DNA from: a bacterium | GTDB taxonomy: Bacteria > Zixibacteria > MSB-5A5 > GN15 > FEB-12 | Assembly (NCBI GenBank): GCA_030640905.1 | Contig: DAOWIM010000125.1 | Coordinates: forward strand, 1-8,756 | Reading direction: 5' to 3' | DNA length: 8,756 nt | In this document: one piece after another, positions 1 to 7,492 of the stretch | How the letters are laid out: each line of letters starts with the position of its first letter | Numbering within the stretch: the first letter of the stretch is position 1 | The notes under the pieces: generated by a model | Told to the model about the DNA's origin: nothing | What the model saw: only the letters and a program-made list of their open reading frames with translations | Databases searched by the model: none | Translations under genes and position numbers: made by a program

Positions 1-811
1 AGGGGAACATCGGCCAACTAATACGAAGCATTGCGTATGTTCCCATCTTAAGCAACACGCCGGCAAGGATGACCGAGACAGCTGTCGGGGCTTCAACGTG
101 AGCATCGGGTAACCATGTGTGGAACGGCCAGACTGGAACCTTGATAGCAAAAGCGATAAAGAAGAAAACAAAGCAGACCATCTGTAGCGTATGCGAAAGG
201 GCCGGGCCGTGATCCATCAACGTCATCATGTTTAGTGAATGCGGTTCGGAGGTGAAGTAGAGGATCAGTATCGCCACCAGCATAAAGATGGAGCCGAACA
301 GCGTGTAGAGGAAAAACTTGATGGCGGCATATTCTTTTCGCGGGCCGCCCCAGACACCGATCAGGAAGTACATCGGGACTAACATGATTTCCCAGAACAC
401 ATAGAAGAGGAAGAAATCAAGGGCCACAAAGACACCCATCATGCCGGCCTCCAAAAGCAGGAAGAACGCAAAGTATTCCTTCACTCGTTCCTTGATTCCA
501 AACGAAGCCACCAGCGACAGGGTCGAGAGCAGGCCGGTCAGGAATAACATCGGTATCGAAATACCATCGACACCGAGGTAGTATTGGACATTGAGTGACG
601 GAATCCAGTCGTATGGTCCGACTACATAGGCAAGCGCTGCGGTCCCTGAGAAGTTTGTGAAATAGTCCCAGGTAATCCAGAATGAGAGGAGCATCGGGGG
701 AATACTGAAGCCGGTGGCCGTCCAGCGGACCGCCCACTTGGCATCCTTGGGCAGACACATCACCACAATCATCCCCAGAATGGGAAACAGCACAAATGAA
801 CTTAGTAGCAT
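1..811 (-). CDS. nuoM: NADH-quinone oxidoreductase subunit M (partial, N-terminal 270 residues)
   Basis: Antiporter-like membrane subunit of complex I; it carries one of the proton channels in the membrane arm. The minus-strand frame stays open from an ATG at 809-811 to the left edge, giving 270 residues, a little over half of a usual NuoM (about 500). Seen directly: many hydrophobic segments; FWEIML with the conserved channel glutamate E141; AFAIKVPVWPFHTWLPDAH with lysine K224; and EAPTAVSVILAGVLLKMG with K255. These match the essential Glu/Lys positions known for NuoM. The start follows the nuoL stop by 24 bases, with GGAGG 12 bases upstream of the ATG, a slightly long spacing. The motif LPDAHVEAPTAVSVILAG separates NuoM from NuoL (LPDAMEGPTPVSALIHA) and from NuoN. 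The C-terminal half lies outside the window. Confidence 0.97.
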   Translation of the reverse strand, partial: MLLSSFVLFPILGMIVVMCLPKDAKWAVRWTATGFSIPPMLLSFWITWDYFTNFSGTAALAYVVGPYDWIPSLNVQYYLGVDGISIPMLFLTGLLSTLSLVASFGIKERVKEYFAFFLLLEAGMMGVFVALDFFLFYVFWEIMLVPMYFLIGVWGGPRKEYAAIKFFLYTLFGSIFMLVAILILYFTSEPHSLNMMTLMDHGPALSHTLQMVCFVFFFIAFAIKVPVWPFHTWLPDAHVEAPTAVSVILAGVLLKMGTYAMLRISWPMFP

Positions 812-835
812 CTTATAGTCTATCCTCCAAAATCG

Positions 836-2938
836 TTAACTTTCTTTCTCATCTGAGCCCGAGTCGGTCTTGACGCGCAGAGTCGAAACCATGCGGCCAA
901 CCGTCGCCGCCAGCGTGATCACAAGTAAGATGACCAACAGCCAGCTTTCGAAACCCATGTCGATATAATTGAACTTAAAGACGGCAAAGAGCACCGTCAT
1001 AGTCACCACAAACAAAACATAGAACTGTACCGATCCGGTCTGCAGGAAGCGCAGTATCTGACCGCACTGTTCAACCAGCCAGCCCGAACCATTAACCGCA
1101 CCATCGACAATCCAGACGTCAAACCAGAGCTTGATGTCTGACCACTTGATAGTCAGCCAGCCGGTTCCGTTGACGGCGCCATCGATTACCCTGGCATCGA
1201 ACGACCACATCCATCGTGCGAAGGTCATTATCGGTCGCAACAGGATCAGATCATACAATTCATCGAAATACCACTTGTTATATGAGAAAGTGTATAGCAG
1301 TCCGAATTTCTCCGCCACTTTGTCGGCGGAGATTGATTTCTTGTAGTACATCAAGTAGGCCAGATAGATACCACACGAGGCGATCACGAATGACACTAAC
1401 ATCAGCCACGACCAGTGCGGATGGTATGCCTCGGCGCCGTGATATACAAAACTGGCAAACCATGGGGCTACATTCGGAATACCGACCCATCCGGCAACAA
1501 CCGAGAGACCGGCCAGGAAAATCAGCGGGTAAGTCATACTCTTTGGTGATTCGTGAGCGTGTTCGTACTTTTCGGCATCACGCGGTTCACCAAAGAAGGT
1601 CAGGAAACACAAACGCCACATATAGAAGGCTGTCATAAAGGCAATGGCCAATGTTAAGATAAGAAACACCGGATGATGAGATGCGGAGGCGACGATTTCA
1701 TCTTTTGACCAGAATCCCGCCAGAGGGAAAATACCAGAAATTGAAAGCGAAGCGATACAGAAGGCCGGAGCTGTGAATTTTAATTTCTTCCAGAGGCCAC
1801 CCATCTCCTGAATATTATTGGTGTGGATAGCATGAATCACCGAACCAGCGGCCAGGAATAACAAACCCTTGAAGAAAGCGTGGGTCATCAGATGAAAAGT
1901 ACCAGCATAGAAACCGGGTGAGTGGTGACCGAGATTGGTGTCATAACCGTAAAGACCGAGGGCCATGATCATATAACCAAGTTGACTGACGGTAGAATAG
2001 GCCAGCACACGTTTGATATCGTTTTGAGTAAGAGCAATCGTTGCCGCAATAAACGAAGTTATAATGCCGATAATGGCGACCACCATCGAAGCTTCAGCCG
2101 ATCCCACAAAAAGCGCCATGGTCCGCGCAACGAGGTAAACACCGGCAGCTACCATGGTGGCTGCATGGATCAATGCTGAGACCGGCGTGGGACCTTCCAT
2201 AGCATCCGGCAGCCAGACATGAAGCGGGAACTGCGCCGACTTACCGACCGCCCCCATAAAAATGAAGATGGCTATAGCAGTGAGTATGCCCACCGGAATC
2301 ATCCCGGCAGAGACTTGATCAAAAACAGCGCCGTAGTTTAACGTACCGGCATAGAAAGCCAGCATGAACAGGCCGACTAAGAAACCCAGGTCGCCGATAC
2401 GGGTGGTGATAAAAGCCTTCTTACAAGCGTCGGCGGCAGAATCTTTTTCAAACCAGAAGCCGATCAGCAGGTACGATGTTAACCCGACCATCTCCCAGAA
2501 AATGAAGATCATAAAGAAGTTATTGGCGATGACAAGGCCGAGCATCGAGAAAAGGAACAACGATAGATAGGCGAAGAAACGGCTGAATCTCGGGTCACCG
2601 TGCATATAGCCGACCGAATATATCTGGACACAGGCGCCGATGGTGGTAACGACCACCAGCATAATTGCAGTCAGCGGGTCAACCAAAACGCCGATCTCGA
2701 GGTTGAACCCTCGCAAAGACATAAAACTATAGAAGGCTTCGTAGACGGCGCCCTGTTTTGCAACTACTTCGATCAGGGTGTAAACAGAAATAAGCCACGA
2801 GAGGAGGATCATTGAGATGGAGAATCCGGCCGAAAGCTTCTCCTTCCAGCGCAGGAAGAAGATGATCATGACAAACGCCAGTAACGGTAGAAGAGCGGTG
2901 ATGTATATGTTCTTGACTAACCAGGAGTAATCCGTCAT
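836..2938 (-). CDS. nuoL: NADH-quinone oxidoreductase subunit L
   Basis: Distal antiporter-like subunit of the complex I membrane arm; it pumps protons and carries the long lateral helix that runs along the arm. The product is 700 residues, somewhat longer than the roughly 610-650 common in the family. Seen: FWEMVGLTSYLLIGFWFEK with E149; GKSAQFPLHVWLPDAMEGP with K233; ALIHAATMVAAGVYLVAR with H258; THAFFKG with K357; and FWSKDE with K412. These are the charged channel positions expected of NuoL. The C-terminal region has YFDELYD (557-563), then a duplicated FD-x4-DGAVNG-x-GWL element (about 580-632), then LQTGSVQFY and closing hydrophobic segments, ending in a charged tail. The start codon is 9 bases after the nuoK stop and is preceded by GAGG six bases upstream. 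The extra length is explained largely by the internal duplication. Confidence 0.97.
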   Translation of the reverse strand: MTDYSWLVKNIYITALLPLLAFVMIIFFLRWKEKLSAGFSISMILLSWLISVYTLIEVVAKQGAVYEAFYSFMSLRGFNLEIGVLVDPLTAIMLVVVTTIGACVQIYSVGYMHGDPRFSRFFAYLSLFLFSMLGLVIANNFFMIFIFWEMVGLTSYLLIGFWFEKDSAADACKKAFITTRIGDLGFLVGLFMLAFYAGTLNYGAVFDQVSAGMIPVGILTAIAIFIFMGAVGKSAQFPLHVWLPDAMEGPTPVSALIHAATMVAAGVYLVARTMALFVGSAEASMVVAIIGIITSFIAATIALTQNDIKRVLAYSTVSQLGYMIMALGLYGYDTNLGHHSPGFYAGTFHLMTHAFFKGLLFLAAGSVIHAIHTNNIQEMGGLWKKLKFTAPAFCIASLSISGIFPLAGFWSKDEIVASASHHPVFLILTLAIAFMTAFYMWRLCFLTFFGEPRDAEKYEHAHESPKSMTYPLIFLAGLSVVAGWVGIPNVAPWFASFVYHGAEAYHPHWSWLMLVSFVIASCGIYLAYLMYYKKSISADKVAEKFGLLYTFSYNKWYFDELYDLILLRPIMTFARWMWSFDARVIDGAVNGTGWLTIKWSDIKLWFDVWIVDGAVNGSGWLVEQCGQILRFLQTGSVQFYVLFVVTMTVLFAVFKFNYIDMGFESWLLVILLVITLAATVGRMVSTLRVKTDSGSDEKES
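1043..1198 (-). repeat. Tandem 26-residue duplication inside nuoL
   Basis: Two adjacent 78-base units encode NuoL residues 581-606 and 607-632. The first 15 residues of each are DARVIDGAVNGTGWL and DVWIVDGAVNGSGWL, identical at 10 of 15 positions; the second halves have diverged. The codons differ at many synonymous sites (for example GGC-GCC-GTC-AAC against GGT-GCG-GTT-AAT), so the duplication is old. In the family this element lies in the region of the long lateral helix; its effect on helix length or on contacts with NuoM/N is inference. Confidence 0.75.
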
Positions 2939-2947
2939 CTCAAACCT

Positions 2948-3247
2948 CTACCACTTCATCACTGTGAAGTGATCCGTGTCGATTCCTTTCCAGTTGCGAT
3001 AGATAAGCAGAACTATCGCCAGGCCAACGACCGCTTCAGCGGCGGCGATAACAACGATAAAGATCGCGAAAATCTGGCCGACCAGACCATCGCTTACTAC
3101 GTACTTGTTGAATGTTACAAAATTGATATTAGCAGCGTTGAACATCAGTTCCAGCGACATCAGGATACCGATAGTGTTACGCCGCGTCATGACTCCGAAA
3201 AGACCGATCGAAAAGAGAATTGCCGCTAAAGCCAGATATGGAATCAT
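2948..3247 (-). CDS. nuoK: NADH-quinone oxidoreductase subunit K
   Basis: Small three-helix membrane subunit of complex I (MrpC-like), part of the E-channel next to NuoJ and NuoA. The product is 99 residues, the normal length. Seen: the two conserved intramembrane glutamates, E33 in GILMSLELMFNAANINF and E71 in FIVVIAAAEAVVGLAIVLL, corresponding to E36 and E72 of the E. coli protein. The ATG overlaps the nuoJ stop by one base (TGATG), and CGGAG nine bases upstream inside nuoJ can serve as ribosome binding site. The stop is TAG, nine bases before nuoL. The reading is unambiguous. Confidence 0.97.
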   Translation of the reverse strand: MIPYLALAAILFSIGLFGVMTRRNTIGILMSLELMFNAANINFVTFNKYVVSDGLVGQIFAIFIVVIAAAEAVVGLAIVLLIYRNWKGIDTDHFTVMKW

Positions 3248-3756
3248 CAGGATTTCTCCGTTCTGGCCAGGGCAATTGCGCCGATCAAAGCCGCCACCAG
3301 CAGAATAGAGACAACTTCAAATGGTAGCATAAACTCGGTCATCAAGTACTTACCAATTGTCAAGATATTGTCACTCGGTAAAGCTGACTTGGCCAGCGGA
3401 TACCAGATCGTATTGAACTTGATCAGGAGATAGGCTGCGACAGCGAAAAGAGCACAGATGAAGAAGCCAACTAGGGCCTGTTCGTTGGATTGAGTGATTC
3501 GCTTGTCGGCCAGTTTTGATGTCAACATCACCGCAAAGATCAGTAGAATCGCTACCGCGCCAACATAGATAAGCACCTGTGCGGCGGCTAAGAACTCAGC
3601 GTCTAACAAGATGTAAAGACCGGCAACTGTAAACAGGCAGAGTACCAGAGCTAGGGCGCAGTGGAAGACGTTCTTCAGACTGACTACCATAAACCCGGAT
3701 ACCAGTATCACGAATGATAGAATCCAGAATACAATGCCGCCATCGACTTCAAGCAT
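3247..3756 (-). CDS. nuoJ: NADH-quinone oxidoreductase subunit J
   Basis: Five-helix membrane subunit of complex I whose third helix transmits conformational change between the quinone site and the antiporter-like subunits. The product is 169 residues, a typical length. Seen: E54 ahead of the signature QVLIYVGAVAILLIFAVML (60-78), which contains Tyr64 of the third helix, and the C-terminal signature MLPFEVVSILLVAALIGAI (143-161) ending in a short LARTEKS tail. The start is five bases after the nuoI stop; GAAGGA at the end of nuoI is the likely ribosome binding site, suggesting coupling. It is a single intact gene, not split as in some F420H2-dehydrogenase operons. Confidence 0.96.
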   Translation of the reverse strand: MLEVDGGIVFWILSFVILVSGFMVVSLKNVFHCALALVLCLFTVAGLYILLDAEFLAAAQVLIYVGAVAILLIFAVMLTSKLADKRITQSNEQALVGFFICALFAVAAYLLIKFNTIWYPLAKSALPSDNILTIGKYLMTEFMLPFEVVSILLVAALIGAIALARTEKS

Positions 3757-3761
3757 AAACT

Positions 3762-4361
3762 CTATCCTTCATCTTCTTTCTCGGCGGTGTCGCTCGCTTT
3801 ATCATCCGGCGGCGGAGGGCCCGTTTGTGTGTCCTCTTTGACCGGAGTGGCTTCTTTTGTTGGTGCTGCTTCAACAGGCTTGGCCTTTTTCTTCTTGCGC
3901 TTGTCCTCATAGGGAACGTCGCGGCCAGCTTCCTGAAGTTTCTTCATATCCCAGAACAGGTCACCCTTGTCTGGTGTCGAGTACTCATACATCGTAGCCA
4001 TCTTGAGGGCCGAGAAGTTGCACGCTTCCTCGCACAGGCCGCAGTAACAACAGAGGGCATTATCGACATTAAAGACTTTCAGGGTTCGTTTCTTGTCTTC
4101 GCCACGGGGAGCGTCGATCTCAATGGCTGCCGTCGGGCAGGCGCGCATGCAAAGCATACAGCCGGTGCAGTTGAGCTCACCGGTTTCTTTGTCGGACAAC
4201 AGCACAACAACCCCGCGCGACCGCTCCGGCATCGTCCATTTTTCTTCGGGATACTGGATAGTGATAGCATGTCGCCCGAGATGTTTCCCGGTGATTCTCA
4301 TACCGATCAAGAGGTTCTTTATATCCTTGAATACACCCATACTACCAGTACCATCCAGCAT
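3762..4361 (-). CDS. nuoI: NADH-quinone oxidoreductase subunit I, 2x[4Fe-4S] ferredoxin-like, with long charged tail
   Basis: Peripheral-arm subunit that passes electrons through clusters N6a and N6b towards NuoB. Seen: CTGCMLCMRACP with ligands C65, C68, C71 and C75, and CCYCGLCEEACN with C104, C107, C110 and C114. The second motif ends in Cys-Asn instead of the usual Cys-Pro and has an extra cysteine, C105. HAITIQYPEEK (31-41) is the standard NuoI lead-in. From about residue 152 the protein carries a tail not seen in typical NuoI: a basic run KRKKKKAK followed by about 35 Pro/Glu/Thr/Lys-rich residues ending in acidic EKEDEG. Start choice: the ATG at 4359-4361 overlaps nuoH by 20 bases and has no visible ribosome binding site. 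Met8, whose ATG spans 4338-4340, begins one base after the nuoH stop and is at least as plausible, giving 192 residues. Confidence 0.95.
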   Translation of the reverse strand: MLDGTGSMGVFKDIKNLLIGMRITGKHLGRHAITIQYPEEKWTMPERSRGVVVLLSDKETGELNCTGCMLCMRACPTAAIEIDAPRGEDKKRTLKVFNVDNALCCYCGLCEEACNFSALKMATMYEYSTPDKGDLFWDMKKLQEAGRDVPYEDKRKKKKAKPVEAAPTKEATPVKEDTQTGPPPPDDKASDTAEKEDEG

Positions 4362-5406
4362 ATTTGAACCATGCGGCGATGATTATATTAACAAATGTCA
4401 CCGGCACGAGAAATTTCCAGGAGAATTCCATCAACTGGTCAACCCGCAAGCGGGGATAAGTCCAGCGGAAAAGCATCAGTAACAGGACAATCATAAAGGT
4501 CTTGCCCAAAAACCACATCCACGAAGGCAGCAGCGCGCCATGCCAGCCACCAAAGAAGAGGATTACTGCGATTGCCGAGACGGTGAAGGCGTTAACGAAC
4601 TCCGCTAGGAAAAACATGGCGAATTTCATTCCGGAGTACTCGACATTGAACCCGGCTACCAGCTCCTGCTCAGCTTCGGGGATATCAAACGGCGTGCGGT
4701 TGGCTTCGGCGGTAGCAGCGATGATGTAGGTGCAGAATGCGATAGGGCCAAACGGTAGTCTGAAGGCGTACCAGTTCCAGATGCCACCAGCCTGCGCTTG
4801 AACGATATCAACCATCGATAGGGAGCCGACAAAAAGCACCACTACCAGAATCGAAGCGACCATTGGCACTTCGTAACTGACCACCTGAGCGGCTGAACGC
4901 ATCCCACCGAGAAGTGCATACTTGTTGTTGGAACCCCAGCCCGCCATCAGCAGTGATATTACAGTGAAAGTCGTGACCGCCATTACGTAGAGGATGCCGA
5001 TATTCAGGTCGGCCACGATCAGGCCTTCGCCAAATGGGATTGTAACGTAGGCAAGAAAGGCGGCTACAAAACAGATGACTGGCGCCCAGAAGAAAACCGG
5101 TTTGTCACGCGTAGCAACGCGGACATCCTCTTTCTGGAGCAATTTGACAGCATCCATGATCGTCTGGTACCAACCATGCCAGCCGTGACGCATCGGGCCG
5201 AACCGTTGTTGAATGTGTCCGGCGATTTTCCGTTCCCACCAGACAAGGAAAAGAGCCAGCAGGGCGAGAACGCCGAACATCACTACGGCGAGAAAAGTGT
5301 ACACCACAATTGCCAGCCATGGTTGCGGCAGGCCAGTACTTTCCAGCAACTCGTACAGATAACTGAAGATGGGGAACAATTCCGCCGTGGCAATTGGCCA
5401 GGTCAT
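4342..5406 (-). CDS. nuoH: NADH-quinone oxidoreductase subunit H
   Basis: Membrane subunit that anchors the peripheral arm and forms the entrance of the quinone chamber and the first part of the proton path. The product is 354 residues, a normal length. Seen: WWERKIAGHIQQRFGP (56-71); LMAGWGSNNKYALLGGMRS (153-171); AQVVSYEVPM (173-182); AEANRTPFDIPEAEQELVAG (233-252), the acidic loop facing the quinone site; and FRWTYPRLRVDQLM (313-326). About eight hydrophobic helices are present. The start overlaps the nuoD stop as ATGA, and GGAGG lies seven bases upstream within nuoD. In the classical 14-gene operon nuoE, nuoF and nuoG would separate nuoD from nuoH; here they are absent. Confidence 0.97.
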   Translation of the reverse strand: MTWPIATAELFPIFSYLYELLESTGLPQPWLAIVVYTFLAVVMFGVLALLALFLVWWERKIAGHIQQRFGPMRHGWHGWYQTIMDAVKLLQKEDVRVATRDKPVFFWAPVICFVAAFLAYVTIPFGEGLIVADLNIGILYVMAVTTFTVISLLMAGWGSNNKYALLGGMRSAAQVVSYEVPMVASILVVVLFVGSLSMVDIVQAQAGGIWNWYAFRLPFGPIAFCTYIIAATAEANRTPFDIPEAEQELVAGFNVEYSGMKFAMFFLAEFVNAFTVSAIAVILFFGGWHGALLPSWMWFLGKTFMIVLLLMLFRWTYPRLRVDQLMEFSWKFLVPVTFVNIIIAAWFKYAGWYW

Positions 5407-6506
5407 CGGTCAACCTCCGGCAGAATGATATCGAGAGTTGCAAATATGGCGACCAAATCAGCGATGAAACAGTTGGTCCCAAAATATGGCAGGGCTTGAA
5501 GCTGACAGTACGAACCACCGCGCATCTTGACCCGCAACGGTTTCTTGCCGCCGTCAGACTGTATGTAAATACCAAGCTCACCACGCGAATTTTCGACCCG
5601 AGCGTACACTTCGCCAGCCGGGGGCTTAAAATTGGGGGAAACTTTGGCCTTGATATCACCTTCAGGAAGTCCCTCAAGCGCTTGTTTGATAATCTTGATC
5701 GACTGCTTGATTTCGTCAAGGCGGATCAGGTATCGATCAAAACAGTCACCATTTTGATGAACAGCCGGTTTCCAGTCGAACTTATCATATATTGAGTACG
5801 GGTCGTCCCGTCTGATATCGTAATCAACCCCGGAAGCTCGCAGCACCGGACCGGAGACCCCGTAATCAATCCCTAACTTTGCCGGCATGACACCGATCCC
5901 TTTGGTGCGAACCAGCCAGATCGGGTTTTCATTAAGGAGGCCTTCGTAGTCGCTCATTTTTTCGGTGATTACATCAATCGCCTCGTGACATTTCGGGATA
6001 AACTCCTTGGGGATATCTTTGGCGACCCCACCGACCCTGATGTAGTTGTAGGTAAGGCGTTGACCGCAGGTCATCTCGAACAGATCAATGATCGCTTCCC
6101 GTTCGCGGAGACCGTAGAGGAAAGGAGTCAACGCTCCGAGGTCCATAGCCGTAACACCGTAGAAAATCAGGTGCGATGCTATCCGGTTGAGTTCGAGCAT
6201 GATGACGCGAAGATATTCGGCACGTTCTGGTACTTCGATTCCGGCCAGCCGTTCGGCAGCCATCGCGAAAACCTGGTTACACGACATCGCGGTAACATAT
6301 TCAAACCGGTCAGTTACCGGAATGCACTGAGCATAGGTGCGGTTTTCGCAAATCTTTTCAAGGGCGCGGTGAAGATAGCCAATAACCGGCTCAATTTTGA
6401 CAATCTTCTCACCATCCATGGTGAGAATCATTCGGCAAACACCATGGGTCGCGGGGTGATGCGGCCCCATGTTGACTTGGAATTCTTCTGTCCGCAACTC
6501 AGGCAT
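5403..6506 (-). CDS. nuoD: NADH-quinone oxidoreductase subunit D (49 kDa-type)
   Basis: Peripheral-arm subunit related to the large subunit of [NiFe] hydrogenases; with NuoB it forms the quinone-binding pocket. From the ATG at 6504-6506 it is 367 residues. Seen: NMGPHHPATHGV (12-23), the loop with the quinone-contacting His17; DRFEYVTAMSCNQ (66-78) with Tyr70; YGLREREAIIDLFEMTCGQR (131-150); and the C-terminal FATLDIILPEVDR. The hydrogenase metal-binding cysteine pairs are absent, as expected for NuoD. Start choice: the frame extends upstream to 6581, but those 25 residues overlap the nuoC C-terminus and resemble nothing. The chosen ATG begins one base after the nuoC stop and has GGAG upstream within nuoC. 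It is a separate protein, not a NuoCD fusion. Confidence 0.96.
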   Translation of the reverse strand: MPELRTEEFQVNMGPHHPATHGVCRMILTMDGEKIVKIEPVIGYLHRALEKICENRTYAQCIPVTDRFEYVTAMSCNQVFAMAAERLAGIEVPERAEYLRVIMLELNRIASHLIFYGVTAMDLGALTPFLYGLREREAIIDLFEMTCGQRLTYNYIRVGGVAKDIPKEFIPKCHEAIDVITEKMSDYEGLLNENPIWLVRTKGIGVMPAKLGIDYGVSGPVLRASGVDYDIRRDDPYSIYDKFDWKPAVHQNGDCFDRYLIRLDEIKQSIKIIKQALEGLPEGDIKAKVSPNFKPPAGEVYARVENSRGELGIYIQSDGGKKPLRVKMRGGSYCQLQALPYFGTNCFIADLVAIFATLDIILPEVDR

Positions 6507-6522
6507 TCTACAACTCCGGCAT
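6491..6522 (-). repeat. Imperfect 16-base tandem duplication at the nuoC/nuoD junction
   Basis: The minus strand reads ATGCCGGAGTTGTAGA then ATGCCTGAGTTGCGGA, 13 of 16 bases identical. The first copy encodes the last residues of NuoC (MPEL) and its stop; the second encodes the first residues of NuoD (again MPEL). Because the period is 16, the copies lie in different frames. Removing one copy would join nuoC and nuoD in frame, giving a NuoCD protein of the fused kind known in other bacteria. The first copy also supplies the GGAG used for nuoD. Confidence 0.6.
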
Positions 6523-6978
6523 CCGAATAAAGTCCGGGGCGTCCCAGTCTTTTCGCATCGGATGGCCCTGATCCCAATCATCGGGGAGCAGGAAACGTTT
6601 CAGATTGTCGTGGTTCAATATATTGATACCGTATAGTTCCCACATCTCACGCTCAAACCAGTTGGCGCCGGGCCAGATTTTCTGAACCGACTCAACCTCA
6701 GCGCCATCGCGAGGCAGAATCAGCTTGAAATCGAGCCGCATTTTCAGGGTCGTGGAATCGAGTGAATAAACAGCTTCAAATATCTCACCCGTATCAACTG
6801 CCCCCAGATTGCATAAGAAATCTAACTGCAGGTTTTCATCGTCGTGGAGCTTCTGTGACACTTCGAGCAGATCAGCAGGCTTGACCTCAAACATCGGGTC
6901 GTGCCGACCGGTATCCAGAAGCGTCATCTTGCCTTCAAACTGTTTGGTGATATAGTCTTTCAACTCGTCACGCGTCAT
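6508..6978 (-). CDS. nuoC: NADH-quinone oxidoreductase subunit C (30 kDa-type)
   Basis: Peripheral-arm structural subunit that packs against NuoD and NuoB. The product is 156 residues, a compact member of a family usually around 150-220. Seen: the signature WPGANWFEREMWELYGI (102-118), followed by LKRFLLPDDWDQGHPMRKDW (126-145); these are the 30-kDa subunit hallmarks, with Trp in WELYGI where Tyr or Phe is commoner. The ATG is one base after the nuoB stop (TAGCATG), and AGGA lies eight bases upstream. The C-terminus is MPEL followed by TAG, overlapping the region that gives nuoD its ribosome binding site. Confidence 0.96.
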   Translation of the reverse strand: MTRDELKDYITKQFEGKMTLLDTGRHDPMFEVKPADLLEVSQKLHDDENLQLDFLCNLGAVDTGEIFEAVYSLDSTTLKMRLDFKLILPRDGAEVESVQKIWPGANWFEREMWELYGINILNHDNLKRFLLPDDWDQGHPMRKDWDAPDFIRMPEL

Positions 6979-6979
6979 G

Positions 6980-7492
6980 CTACTTTTCCTGCCAGTCGGA
7001 AAGCTTTTGCTGTCTTATCTTCTCCTGAAGGTGAATACAGCCCTCAAGCAGCGATTCGGGTCGTGGCGGGCAACCGGGTATATAGATGTCGACAGGGACA
7101 ATATGATCAATCCCCTTTTCGACGGCATAACTGTCATAATAGAAAGGTCCACCCTTAATAGTGCAACCGCCCATTGCGATCACATACCGAGGCTCGGCCA
7201 TCTGATCGTAAAGACGCCGGAGCCGCGGAGCCATCTTCTTGGTGATCGTACCGGCGGCGATGATAAGGTCTGATTGGCGCGGCGTGGCCCGGAAAATCAT
7301 GCCGAGACGGTCGAAATCGTAACGCGAGGCGCCGGTGCACATCAGCTCAATCGCACAGCAGGCGGTTCCGAAAAGCAGATACCAGACCGATTTGGACTGA
7401 CCTTGGAGCAGAATCGTCTCAAGCGAGGTTACGGCAATGCCGCCGCCCGGGAATTTTTCAAGATGAGCCGGGAGTTTTTTAATTATACCCAT
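6980..7492 (-). CDS. nuoB: NADH-quinone oxidoreductase subunit B (cluster N2)
   Basis: Holds iron-sulfur cluster N2, the last one-electron carrier before quinone. From the ATG at 7490-7492 the product is 170 residues. Seen: the ligands C45 and C46 in LLFGTACCAIELM, C110 in AMGGCTIKGGPFYYDSYAV, and C141 in PVDIYIPGCPPRPESLL, that is all four N2 cysteines. DFDRLGMIFRATPRQSD (59-75) is the conserved quinone-chamber loop. Start choice: the frame is open upstream to 7603, but those 37 residues lie within nuoA and look random. The chosen ATG has GGGGAG seven bases upstream and overlaps the nuoA stop by 10 bases. GGCTIKGGPF differs from the GSCANSGGMF-like form seen in many proteobacteria. Confidence 0.97.
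   Translation of the reverse strand: MGIIKKLPAHLEKFPGGGIAVTSLETILLQGQSKSVWYLLFGTACCAIELMCTGASRYDFDRLGMIFRATPRQSDLIIAAGTITKKMAPRLRRLYDQMAEPRYVIAMGGCTIKGGPFYYDSYAVEKGIDHIVPVDIYIPGCPPRPESLLEGCIHLQEKIRQQKLSDWQEK

Noticed and set aside
417..758. 113-codon minus-strand open frame
   Set aside because: It lies wholly inside nuoM in another frame; nuoM has clear family motifs and this frame has none.
3825..4367. 180-codon plus-strand open frame
   Set aside because: Antisense to nuoI and overlapping its strongly conserved cysteine motifs; the translation has no recognisable domain and no good ribosome binding site was seen.
5105..5719. 204-codon minus-strand open frame across the nuoD/nuoH junction
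   Set aside because: Frame-shifted shadow of two well-supported genes; its Arg/Ser-rich sequence looks random.
6507..6581. Upstream extension of nuoD by 25 residues
   Set aside because: It overlaps the nuoC C-terminus, adds residues not resembling NuoD, and the internal ATG has a good GGAG and sits one base after the nuoC stop.
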